DNA of 7,983 bases from Clostridiales bacterium (GCA_018376855.1 JAHAAN010000127.1:1-7983); one strand, 5' to 3'. Positions 1-7,322 are shown, numbered from the stretch's first letter. Notes: a model not told the origin generated them from the letters alone. Numbers and translations are program-made.

Positions 1-1239
1 CGCCTCCCGCAGAGGATAATTCATAACACTGTCAAGCTGATTACCCAATAAAAATGGTCTCATACTACCGTAGCTGACTTTATTGGAGGCATCCTCCCAC
101 ACTTCGCCGATCACAAGCGCTTGGGGATCTTTTTCCTTCACAGCCTTTCTGAGGCAAAAAAGAAATTCGTCCGGAAGCTCATCGGCAACATCCAATCTCC
201 AGCCGGAAGCTCCCTTTTCGATCCATCTGCGCACGATACTATCGTTTCGGACAAGCATATAATCCATATAAGACGGCGTAGTTTCCTTTACATTCGGGAG
301 AGACCACACGCCCCACCAACAGTCATAATCATCCGGAAAGCTATTAAAGCTGTACCATTCATAATAGGGAGACTTCTCGCTTTGGTAGGCGCCAAGCTCC
401 GGATATGTCCCATTGCGGTTAAAATAGCGACTGTCCGAGCCTGTATGAGAAAAAACGCCGTCAAGAATCACACGAATGCCAAATGCTTTCGCCGCTTTGC
501 AAAGCTTAGAAAAATCCTCATTGGTGCCTAAAACCGGATCCACATTCTCATAATCCGCGCAATCATAGCGATGATTGGAATATGCGCTGAAAATCGGATT
601 AAGATACAACACCTCCACGCCAAGCTCCCGCAAATACGGCAGCTTGCTTTGAATTCCCTCAAGCGTGCCTCCGAAAAAATCATTCGCGGGATAATAGCCC
701 TTTTGAGGATCAGGCAAATAATCTACCGGTTCATCCCAATTCTCATGTTTTCTGCAATCGCTCCGCACGGAAAAATCTCCGCTTTTACAGAAGCGATCCG
801 GAAATATTTGATACATCACCGCACCCTTTGCCCAATCAGGCGTTTGAAATCCGGTTTCATACACCGTAATCTGAAACGAGCGCATAGGATCGCACTGTGC
901 CAGCAGCTCCCCTTCTCCGCCGAGACCTAATGCGTTGTTTTGGTAATATACCGTTCCCTGCGCACAATAAAGAATAAAGTAATAAAACACAATGCACGGT
1001 TCCTGCGGAAGTAAAAGCTCCGCACAGCAGCGCAGCTTACCGTTTGAAACATCATGCAATGCCATAGGTTTCAGTCTCTCTGCATCGCCACACCACAGGC
1101 GCAGCTCCGCCGCATATATTTCCATAGACTGATCCGCCTCAACAGCGAGTGTAACCGCCGTTCCAACAGGCTGCGCACCAATAGGACTGCGATATTGCAG
1201 TTTTTGCGAATCATGGATTACAGGGCTATAAGCTGCCAT
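1..1239 (-). CDS. GH13 alpha-glucan hydrolase (neopullulanase/alpha-glycosidase-like), 5' part, runs off the window
   Basis: The frame is open for 413 codons from ATG at 1239 to position 1, so the C-terminus is missing; related enzymes are usually near 600 residues. Residues 1-130 look like the N-terminal beta-sandwich of neopullulanase and cyclomaltodextrinase relatives (IHDSQKLQYRSPIGA at 8-22). The catalytic barrel starts near 138 with YQIFPDRF. Visible GH13 motifs are SNHRYD (221-226), DGVFSH (260-265), GWRLDVADE with nucleophile Asp350, and GEVWEDASNK with acid/base Glu379. The third catalytic Asp lies outside the window. No signal peptide is visible, so a cytoplasmic enzyme hydrolysing alpha-1,4 and perhaps alpha-1,6 bonds in maltodextrins or phosphorylase limit dextrins is likely. 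An in-frame stop four codons upstream makes this ATG the earliest possible start, and homology-like sequence begins within ten residues of it. The first 22 bases overlap glgP, suggesting translational coupling. The family is clear; exact substrate is not. Confidence 0.9.
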   Translation of the reverse strand, partial: MAAYSPVIHDSQKLQYRSPIGAQPVGTAVTLAVEADQSMEIYAAELRLWCGDAERLKPMALHDVSNGKLRCCAELLLPQEPCIVFYYFILYCAQGTVYYQNNALGLGGEGELLAQCDPMRSFQITVYETGFQTPDWAKGAVMYQIFPDRFCKSGDFSVRSDCRKHENWDEPVDYLPDPQKGYYPANDFFGGTLEGIQSKLPYLRELGVEVLYLNPIFSAYSNHRYDCADYENVDPVLGTNEDFSKLCKAAKAFGIRVILDGVFSHTGSDSRYFNRNGTYPELGAYQSEKSPYYEWYSFNSFPDDYDCWWGVWSLPNVKETTPSYMDYMLVRNDSIVRRWIEKGASGWRLDVADELPDEFLFCLRKAVKEKDPQALVIGEVWEDASNKVSYGSMRPFLLGNQLDSVMNYPLREA

Positions 1240-3638
1240 ATTTTTTCGTTATACTCCTTAATACTGCGATCGCTGGAAAAGTAATATGAGCGCGCCACGT
1301 TTATGATTGCTTTGCTTATCCACTGGCTGCGGTCACTATAAAGCCTTTCCATCTCCTCATGCGTTTGCGCATAGGACGTAAAATCCTTCAGGCACAGATA
1401 TGGATCGGCATAACCTCCGTCTCCGTTGAGCAGATAATCCTTCATACTTGCCACATTTGGTGAAAGCGTACCGTCTGCAAGCGCATCGATCACTCTTGCC
1501 AGCGCTGCATTCTCGCTGTAAATTTGCCCCGGATTATAAGAACCCAAACGATAAATTCCCTCCACCTCATGAGCGCGCAGCCCGAAAATAAAAATATTTT
1601 CATCCGAAAGAAGCTGATGCATCTCCACATTAGCGCCATCCATTGTCCCTATAGTCAACGCTCCGTTCATCATAAACTTCATATTGCCTGTTCCGGAGGC
1701 TTCTTTCCCTGCTAAGGATATCTGCTCGCTGATGTCGGCAGCAGGAATAATCAACTGCGCGTTAGAAACACCATAATTTTCAATAAACACCACTTTAAGC
1801 ATATCCCTGCAGCGCGGATCATGATTAACCAGCTGCGCCACCGCATTAATCAGCTCAATCGTCTGCTTAGCGCGAACATAACCCGGCGAAGCCTTGGCGC
1901 CAAAGATAAAAGTCTGCCGCTGATGCTCCGCTCCGTTTTCCACGATGTCAAAATACAAATATAAAATATGCAAGATATTCAACAGCTGACGCTTATACTC
2001 ATGCAAACGCTTTACCTGAATATCAAAAACGGAATCCGGGTCTACTGCGATCCCGCTTTTTTCCTGAATATATTTTGCCAGTTTTGCTTTATTTCCGCGT
2101 TTGATTTCGGCAAAACGCTCTGCAAACGCAGCATCGCTATGATAACGCTCCAATTCGGCGATCAGGGGCATATTATTTACCCAATCCTGCGTACCCAAAG
2201 TTTCGCTGATCAACCGCGCAAGTTCAGGATTAGCTTGAAGCAGCCACCTGCGCGGCGTTACGCCATTGGTAATATTAATAATCTGCGCAGGCTGAAGCGG
2301 CACATACCCCTTAAACAAGTTATGCCGCAAAATTTCCGTATGCAGCCCTGAAACACCGTTCACCTTATGACATGCCGCCATACACAAATTCGCCATGCGC
2401 ACCTGATCGTATGCAATAATACCCAGTTCATCTCCCTGCTCGGGCGCAAATTTCATCCTGAAACGGCGATCGATCTCTTTAAGAATCATATAAATGCGCG
2501 GCAACAGATTTTCCAATAAGTAACAAGGCCATTTTTCAAGCGCCTCGCTCATAATCGTGTGATTGGTATAGGAAAATACTTCACGGCAAATCTCCCATGC
2601 CTGTTCCCACGGCATAAGCTCCTGATCCACAAGCAAACGCATCAGCTCCGCAATGCCGATCGCCGGATGCGTATCGTTGATCTGCACGGCATTATACTTC
2701 GCCAGCTGCTGCACCGGCAAGCCCATCGCCTTATGACGGCGCAGCATATACTGAAGCGTAGCACTCGTAAAGAAATACTGCTGCCGCAAACGAAGACTTT
2801 TTCCGGCATTATGGCTATCGTTAGGGTACAGCACACGGGAGATCGTTTCCGCAAGCTCTTTTTCAGCACTTGCGCGAATATAATCGCCTTGGCCAAAGGA
2901 CGCCATATCAAAATACACCGGCGAACGAGCGCTCCAAATGCGCAGCGTATTGGCACAGCCGGATCGGTAACCCATAATCGGAATGTCGTAAGGGGTGGCA
3001 AGCACCTTATTGCAGCCCTCCATGCGGTGCCGCATGTTGCCGTTTTCATCGTAATATTCCACCACTCGGCCGTTAAACAAAATCTCAAACTGCTCCTCGG
3101 GGCGTTCGATCTCCCAACTGCATCCATGCTCCAGCCAATTATCAGGCATTTCAATTTGCTGCCCATCCACAATTTTTTGCTTGAAAAGACCGTAATCATA
3201 CCGGATCCCGCAGCCTATTGCCGGCAGCGAAAGGCTTGCAAGCGAATCCATAAAGCAGGCGGCCAAGCGACCAAGCCCACCGTTGCCAAGCCCTGCATCC
3301 TGCTCAATCTCCTCCACCGCTTCCATGCTGATATTCATCTCTTCCAGTGCCTCGCGGTACAGCTCATATTTTTCCAGTGCAATCAAATTGCTCGTTAAAA
3401 AGCGCCCCATCAAAAACTCAAGAGAAAGGTAGAACACTACTCGCCCATGATTGCGAAAAAGCTTGGAATTGCTTTCCTGCCACGTCTCCATGATCTCATC
3501 GCGCACCGTGAGCGAAACCGCTTTATACAGTTGCAGCAGCGTTGCCTCCTCCGGCGTTGTGCCGAAATGCCGCTTTAATTTCCCCGCAATATTACGTTTA
3601 ATCAGCCGCTTTTCAAAAGAATAAGTTTCCGTTTGCAT
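1218..3638 (-). CDS. glgP: Glycogen/starch phosphorylase GlgP (GT35)
   Basis: This 806-residue protein has the normal length for a bacterial glycogen phosphorylase. It releases glucose-1-phosphate from non-reducing ends of alpha-1,4 chains using phosphate and pyridoxal phosphate. Visible family motifs are RVVFYLSLEFLMGR (66-79), DAGLGNGGLGRLAACFMDSLA (from 114), NDTHPA (321-326), NGVTPRRWL (458-466), QVKRLHEYKRQLLN (541-554) and EASGTGNMKFMMNGA (646-660). Lys654 in the last is the expected pyridoxal-phosphate lysine. No stretch looks missing or frameshifted. The ATG start has a good ribosome binding site six bases upstream. It follows glgA after an 87-base spacer with a hairpin and a palindrome, so its level may be set partly apart from the synthesis genes. 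Its last 22 bases overlap the GH13 gene, pairing phosphorolysis with hydrolysis in glycogen breakdown. It should act in the cytoplasm as a dimer, as the family does. Confidence 0.98.
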   Translation of the reverse strand: MQTETYSFEKRLIKRNIAGKLKRHFGTTPEEATLLQLYKAVSLTVRDEIMETWQESNSKLFRNHGRVVFYLSLEFLMGRFLTSNLIALEKYELYREALEEMNISMEAVEEIEQDAGLGNGGLGRLAACFMDSLASLSLPAIGCGIRYDYGLFKQKIVDGQQIEMPDNWLEHGCSWEIERPEEQFEILFNGRVVEYYDENGNMRHRMEGCNKVLATPYDIPIMGYRSGCANTLRIWSARSPVYFDMASFGQGDYIRASAEKELAETISRVLYPNDSHNAGKSLRLRQQYFFTSATLQYMLRRHKAMGLPVQQLAKYNAVQINDTHPAIGIAELMRLLVDQELMPWEQAWEICREVFSYTNHTIMSEALEKWPCYLLENLLPRIYMILKEIDRRFRMKFAPEQGDELGIIAYDQVRMANLCMAACHKVNGVSGLHTEILRHNLFKGYVPLQPAQIINITNGVTPRRWLLQANPELARLISETLGTQDWVNNMPLIAELERYHSDAAFAERFAEIKRGNKAKLAKYIQEKSGIAVDPDSVFDIQVKRLHEYKRQLLNILHILYLYFDIVENGAEHQRQTFIFGAKASPGYVRAKQTIELINAVAQLVNHDPRCRDMLKVVFIENYGVSNAQLIIPAADISEQISLAGKEASGTGNMKFMMNGALTIGTMDGANVEMHQLLSDENIFIFGLRAHEVEGIYRLGSYNPGQIYSENAALARVIDALADGTLSPNVASMKDYLLNGDGGYADPYLCLKDFTSYAQTHEEMERLYSDRSQWISKAIINVARSYYFSSDRSIKEYNEKIWQLIAL
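1254..1259 (-). promoter_or_regulatory. Ribosome binding site of the GH13 gene, unusually distant
   Basis: AAGGAG lies inside the 3' end of glgP, 14 bases before the ATG at 1239. That spacing is longer than usual, and no other in-frame start sits closer to it. Initiation is probably helped by ribosomes finishing glgP, whose stop is 22 bases inside the new gene. Confidence 0.55.
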
Positions 3639-3644
3639 TTCATG

Positions 3645-3650
3645 CCTCCA
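3645..3650 (-). promoter_or_regulatory. Ribosome binding site of glgP
   Basis: TGGAGG lies six bases before the ATG at 3638 and supports that start. A second ATG at 3643-3641, out of frame, lies between the site and the true start but is too close to the site to be favoured. Confidence 0.75.
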
Positions 3651-3656
3651 TTTTCT

Positions 3657-3670
3657 ATCTGCCGGCAGAT
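3657..3670. promoter_or_regulatory. Perfect 14-bp palindrome upstream of glgP (possible operator or small RNA hairpin)
   Basis: ATCTGCCGGCAGAT equals its own reverse complement over all 14 bases and lies six bases upstream of the glgP ribosome binding site. It has the size and position expected of an operator for a dimeric repressor. As RNA it could fold into a five-pair stem with a CCGG loop near the translation start. I do not recognise it as the site of a known regulator, and no clear -35/-10 pair accompanies it. Confidence 0.4.
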
Positions 3671-3695
3671 CAATATCAGGCTTTCTTATAATGAC

Positions 3696-3724
3696 AAAGA
3701 AGCGGCTCTATACGCCGCTTCTTT
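3696..3724 (-). terminator. Perfect inverted repeat between glgA and glgP (attenuating terminator or mRNA-processing hairpin)
   Basis: The arms AAAGAAGCGGC and GCCGCTTCTTT (11 bp, no mismatch) flank a 7-base loop and begin one base after the glgA stop. The A-rich 5' arm pairs with a T-rich 3' arm, as in intrinsic terminators. The bases that follow, GTCATTAT, are not a clean T run, so termination on the minus strand would be partial at best. It could let some transcripts end after glgA, or protect the 3' end of a processed glgBCDA message. No other gene junction here has such a structure. Confidence 0.55.
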
Positions 3725-3725
3725 A

Positions 3726-5156
3726 CTATGCTTTCAACAGCGACCGATAAAGCTCCTCATATGCCGCCGCGCTCTTTCCCCAAGAAAAATCCCTTTTCAT
3801 AGCGCGGCGCACAAGCATATCAAACGCCTGCTTCTCATCGCGATAAACACGCAGCGCCATTCGTACCGTAAAGGCCATATCATATGCGTTCGCTTCCAAA
3901 AAAGAAAAACCGTTTCCCGTTTGCTCGTATTGATTATAGGGTTCAACCGTATCTTTAAGCCCACCGGTCTCCCGAACGATCGGCAGCGTTCCGTAGCGCA
4001 TCGCAATCATTTGCGAAAGACCGCACGGCTCAAATAACGACGGCATCAGGAAGAAATCCGCTCCGGCATATATGCGGTGCGCCATTGTATTATCATAGCG
4101 CATCATTGCCGCTACGCGCGTATTATAGCATCTTTGCGCATTTCTGAAAAGCGATTCATAACGCTTTTCCCCCGTTCCGAGAACAACAAGCTGAAAGTCC
4201 TCTTTTGAAAGCAATTCCCACAGTTGTTCTTCAAGCATGGCACAGCCCTTTTGATCGTACAGCCTTGTAACCATCCCGATAAGAGGTACATCCGCGTCCG
4301 CCGCAAGCCCCGCTTCTTTTTGCAGCATCTCCTTACATGCCTGCTTTCCATCCATATTCTCCGCACAAAACGGAGATACTGTGAAGGGATCATTTTGCGG
4401 GTCAAATTCTTCCGTATCGATTCCGTTAAGAATCCCGTAATAATCACAGGCGCGAGCACGCAGAATCCCATCCATTTTCTCACCGAAATAAGGCGTTTGC
4501 GTTTCCTGAGCATAGGTAGGACTGACCGTTGTGATCTTATCGGCAAACACCACTCCCCCCTTTAGAAAGGATGCTCCGCCGTAAAATTCCAACATTTCTG
4601 CCGTAAAGTCCGAATCCGGCAAACCGAAATAATCCTTTAGCGCATCAATGGAAAAGGTTCCTTGATACTTTAAGTTATGAATCGTCATCACAGATTTGAT
4701 TTTAAGACCTGCATACTCCCTCTTTAACAACACGGGAATCATGCCTGTCTGCCAATCGTTACAATGCAGAATATCGGGAGTAAAGCCCATTACCGGCAAA
4801 AGCGCCAACACCGCTTTGCAGAAAAAAGCATACTTTTCCGCCTCAGCGCACATCTCCCCGTATACGCTCCCGCCATAAAAATAGTACTCATTATCAACAA
4901 AATACACCGTTACACCGTTATAGTTCATACGCATCAGCCCTGCGTATTGATTGCGCCAGCCCAAAGAAACAAAGGTATAGCCGACATATTCCATGCGATC
5001 CTTATACTGCTGTGCAATCACGCCGTATTTAGGCATAATTACACGCGCGTCTACCCCGTTTTTCTTCAATGCTGCCGGCAAAGACCCCATTACATCGGCA
5101 AGTCCGCCAACCTTTGCAAACGGATTCACCTCCGAAGCCGCAAATAAAACCTTCAA
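3726..5156 (-). CDS. glgA: Glycogen synthase GlgA (ADP-glucose type, GT5)
   Basis: This 476-residue enzyme transfers glucose from ADP-glucose to the non-reducing end of a growing alpha-1,4-glucan in the cytoplasm. Length is normal for bacterial GlgA. The N-terminal GT5 domain opens with KVLFAASEVNPFAKVGGLAD, holding the Lys15-x-Gly-Gly-Leu ADP-glucose motif, followed by HCNDWQTG (131-138). The C-terminal GT-B domain carries VTRLYDQKG (296-304; Arg298 and Lys303 are the usual phosphate-contacting residues), FEPCGLSQM (375-383, with catalytic-site Glu376) and RETGGLKD (395-402). The start is TTG at 5156: it places the family's conserved N-terminus exactly and has a strong ribosome binding site at the right distance. 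The gene follows glgD by 14 bases, so the two should be cotranscribed, and a hairpin comes immediately after its TAG stop. No missing segment is seen. Confidence 0.98.
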   Translation of the reverse strand: MKVLFAASEVNPFAKVGGLADVMGSLPAALKKNGVDARVIMPKYGVIAQQYKDRMEYVGYTFVSLGWRNQYAGLMRMNYNGVTVYFVDNEYYFYGGSVYGEMCAEAEKYAFFCKAVLALLPVMGFTPDILHCNDWQTGMIPVLLKREYAGLKIKSVMTIHNLKYQGTFSIDALKDYFGLPDSDFTAEMLEFYGGASFLKGGVVFADKITTVSPTYAQETQTPYFGEKMDGILRARACDYYGILNGIDTEEFDPQNDPFTVSPFCAENMDGKQACKEMLQKEAGLAADADVPLIGMVTRLYDQKGCAMLEEQLWELLSKEDFQLVVLGTGEKRYESLFRNAQRCYNTRVAAMMRYDNTMAHRIYAGADFFLMPSLFEPCGLSQMIAMRYGTLPIVRETGGLKDTVEPYNQYEQTGNGFSFLEANAYDMAFTVRMALRVYRDEKQAFDMLVRRAMKRDFSWGKSAAAYEELYRSLLKA

Positions 5157-5162
5157 GCAAAG

Positions 5163-5169
5163 CCCTCCT
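5163..5169 (-). promoter_or_regulatory. Ribosome binding site fixing the TTG start of glgA
   Basis: AGGAGGG lies six bases before the TTG at 5156, entirely within the 14-base glgD-glgA gap. It is the strongest Shine-Dalgarno sequence in the window and offsets the weak TTG start codon. No ATG or GTG in the glgA frame would preserve the conserved KVLFAASEV N-terminus. Confidence 0.8.
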
Positions 5170-5170
5170 G

Positions 5171-6184
5171 TTATACAATGATATTTTTTGCGATCACAAC
5201 GGGATAACTTTCCTGCCCCATCAACCGTTTCCCCTGCCGAATCTCCACGGATTTATCCAAAATGGCATAATCCAGCTGAGCATTGCGGCAAATCTTTGAA
5301 TTCTGCATAATAATGCAATTTGAAACAGAGGCGCCTTCTTCAATCTGAACACCCCGAAAAACAATGCAGTTCTCCACACGCCCGTTAATGATGCAGCCAT
5401 CGGCAACCAAGCTGTTTTTTACGGCTCCATGTTCGCCGTGAATACACGGCACCTGATCCTTGACCTTTGTATAGATCGGCGTTTTCACGTTAAAAAGCGC
5501 ATCACAGACTTTAGGCACTAAAACATCCATAACAAAATCATGAAGCCCGCGCGCCATACAGCGGTTGATTTGATACTCAAGGAACTGTTTTTCCATAAGG
5601 TATATGCCCATGGAACGTCGATTCGAAAAATCCCCTGCCGCACCAACCTCCATATCCAGCACCCTGCCGCTTTCATCAGTTCTCAGTGCAACGCTACCTT
5701 TGGCAGCTTCGCCATGTGCCTGTTCCATATGACACAGCACCGTAATATCCGCATGATTTTCGATATGACAGCGTTCCAGCTCCTCAAAGGTTGTGTTAAA
5801 CATTAAATCCGCTCCGGCAAGCAACACATACTTCTGCGTAGAACGGCGCAGGAAATCCAGCACGCCGCCGAGAATATCCATATCGCCCTGAATACTTTGC
5901 TGCATATCGCTGTTAGAGTACGGCGGAAGGATACGCAGACCGTACAGCTTTCTGTTCAAGTCCCATTCCTTTCCGGATCCAAGATGATCCATCAAGGAAC
6001 GATAGTGCGAACGTGTCGCTACCCCGACGTTGCTGATGCCCGAATTAACCATATTGGAAATGATAAAGTCAATCACACGATACCTGCCCGCCACCGGCAC
6101 CGCCGAAACAGATCGGTTGCGTGTCAGCTCCGCAAGAATATTTCCGTTATCGCCCGTTAAAACAAGCCCTAATGTATCAAGCAT
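5171..6184 (-). CDS. glgD: GlgD, non-catalytic subunit of ADP-glucose pyrophosphorylase, with an apparent internal deletion
   Basis: This 337-residue paralogue of GlgC has the GlgD signature: the nucleotide loop is replaced by TGDNGNILAELT (10-21), and DFIISNMVNSGI (39-50) and SLMDHLGSGKEWDLNRK (63-79) are kept. The C-terminal left-handed beta-helix region runs from about 256 and includes VKNSLVADGCIINGRVENC and YPVVIAKN. In Bacillota, GlgD pairs with GlgC and changes its activity and regulation, with little catalysis of its own. Odd: after HDFVMDVLVPKV (215-226) the protein goes straight to CDALFNVKTPIYTKVKD (227-243). Relatives, as I remember them, have about 35 more residues here with a pattern like YGYEF-x-GY...IDS...YF...NM-x-LL. 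The join is in frame near 5504-5509. The ATG overlaps glgC by 8 bases and a GAGGTGA site (6194-6200) lies upstream. GlgD identity is firm; whether this shortened form folds is unknown. Confidence 0.92.
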   Translation of the reverse strand: MLDTLGLVLTGDNGNILAELTRNRSVSAVPVAGRYRVIDFIISNMVNSGISNVGVATRSHYRSLMDHLGSGKEWDLNRKLYGLRILPPYSNSDMQQSIQGDMDILGGVLDFLRRSTQKYVLLAGADLMFNTTFEELERCHIENHADITVLCHMEQAHGEAAKGSVALRTDESGRVLDMEVGAAGDFSNRRSMGIYLMEKQFLEYQINRCMARGLHDFVMDVLVPKVCDALFNVKTPIYTKVKDQVPCIHGEHGAVKNSLVADGCIINGRVENCIVFRGVQIEEGASVSNCIIMQNSKICRNAQLDYAILDKSVEIRQGKRLMGQESYPVVIAKNIIV

Positions 6185-7316
6185 ACCGTTCGCTCACCTC
6201 TCTGATCTCTTCACTGACAACATCACTGTCAATCATCATGCCGTAACTGACATAAGCGCCGGACGCCACACAGCATTCATCGCCCACCAGCACAATTCTT
6301 CCGGCACACATATTGCTCAGCGCCCGTTCCAAATTGGTTTTTTCCGAACCGACATGCGCATTCTCGCCAACCTCGCTGTTCATACCCACCACTGCATGAT
6401 CCACAACAGCTCCGGCACAAACCGTTGTATAAGGAAATATGATGGAATCCCGCACAACGGCGCCACGTTCTACGGTAACGCCCGTAAACAAAACCGAATG
6501 CTCCACAGTACCGTATATTTTACACCCTTCGGTGATACAGCTATTATGCACATTTCCCTCCGGAGCGATATACTGCGGCGGCTGCCCGGCAGAACGTGAA
6601 TAGATGCGCCATGAATCATCATACAGATTCAACACCGGATCCGTCCCCAGCATATCCATATTCGCCTCCCAAAGGCTCTTGACAGTCCCCACATCCTTCC
6701 AATACCCTTCAAAGGCATACGCATACATTTTTTGCTGATCCCTCAGCATTGACGGAATCACGTCCTTGCCGAAATCGTTAGAGCTGTTGGGATCCGCTTC
6801 ATCACGCTCCAAATATTCCTTAAGCGTTTCCCATTTAAAAATGTATACCCCCATGCTTGCCAGTGTGCTTTCCGAATGCGGCGGCTTTTCCACAAAATCA
6901 TAGATCCTGCCTTCCTCATCGGCACTCATAATACCATACCGGCTCGCTTCATTAAGCGGAACATTAAACACTGCAATCGTAACATCAGCGTCCTTCTCCA
7001 CATGCGCTCTGAGCATCTTCCTATAATCCATTTTATAGATATGGTCGCCCGAAAGCACAAGCACATGCCGGGGCGAAAATTGCTCGATAAACTGCTGGTT
7101 CTGATAGATAGCGTTCGCCGTACCCTTATACCATTCTCCGCGTTTGCCTTTGACATACGGCGGCAAAACAAAACAATTACTCAAAGGAAAATCAATAATT
7201 TTATATTTCCCCCCAAACGGCACCGCGGGCTTTGCAATTTTTTTAGTAAGCGCTCCGAGCCGAATGCCCTGACCGCCGGCAAGAATCATTGCCACACACT
7301 CACAACGCTTTATCAC
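6177..7316 (-). CDS. glgC: Glucose-1-phosphate adenylyltransferase GlgC, with an apparent internal deletion in the catalytic core
   Basis: GlgC makes ADP-glucose and pyrophosphate from ATP and glucose-1-phosphate, the committed step of bacterial glycogen synthesis. Seen here: AGGQGIRL (13-20), KPAVPFGGKYKIIDFPLSNC (29-48), WYKGTANAIYQN (62-73), SGDHIYKMDY with the expected catalytic Asp91, FVEKP (141-145), GKDVIP (183-188), EGYWKDVGT (203-211), and a C-terminal left-handed beta-helix from about 255. Odd: after Cys48 the chain continues with Phe49 and VLPPY. Ordinary GlgC proteins have about 39 residues between these motifs, including NSGI...VLTQY and WDLDR. The loss keeps the frame and spans a strand and helix of the nucleotide-binding fold, so activity is doubtful. 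Ile18 is also unusual where Thr or Ser normally sits. The 379-residue length hides the gap because clostridial forms often have a longer C-terminus. Start is GTG; the gene lies 16 bases after glgB and overlaps glgD by 8. Confidence 0.93.
   Translation of the reverse strand: MIKRCECVAMILAGGQGIRLGALTKKIAKPAVPFGGKYKIIDFPLSNCFVLPPYVKGKRGEWYKGTANAIYQNQQFIEQFSPRHVLVLSGDHIYKMDYRKMLRAHVEKDADVTIAVFNVPLNEASRYGIMSADEEGRIYDFVEKPPHSESTLASMGVYIFKWETLKEYLERDEADPNSSNDFGKDVIPSMLRDQQKMYAYAFEGYWKDVGTVKSLWEANMDMLGTDPVLNLYDDSWRIYSRSAGQPPQYIAPEGNVHNSCITEGCKIYGTVEHSVLFTGVTVERGAVVRDSIIFPYTTVCAGAVVDHAVVGMNSEVGENAHVGSEKTNLERALSNMCAGRIVLVGDECCVASGAYVSYGMMIDSDVVSEEIREVSERYA
6194..6200 (-). promoter_or_regulatory. Ribosome binding site of glgD inside the end of glgC
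   Basis: GAGGTGA lies nine bases before the glgD ATG at 6184, within the last codons of glgC. With the 8-base gene overlap this points to coupled translation of the two subunits. Confidence 0.65.
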
Positions 7317-7322
7317 TCATAT

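Noticed and set aside
151..168. Possible frameshift in the GH13 gene at a run of six A's on the plus strand
   Set aside because: Counting the run exactly keeps the frame: DELPDEFLFCLRKAVKEKD continues into the Glu379 motif, and all motifs on both sides share one frame.
2559..3398. A 279-codon plus-strand open frame opposite glgP
   Set aside because: It lies wholly within glgP, which has phosphorylase motifs along its whole length. The antisense translation has no recognisable domain and an Arg/His-rich composition typical of a shadow frame.
3687..3692. TATAAT on the plus strand in the glgA-glgP spacer
   Set aside because: No -35-like hexamer lies 16-18 bases upstream and no plus-strand gene follows; the minus-strand reading is also a weak promoter match.
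6030..6599. A 189-codon plus-strand open frame opposite the glgC-glgD junction
   Set aside because: It is antisense to two well-supported genes and resembles no family I know.
7300..7320. ATG at 7320 as the glgC start
   Set aside because: It is out of frame with glgC and reaches TGA after six codons; the GTG at 7316 is in frame and better spaced from the ribosome binding site.
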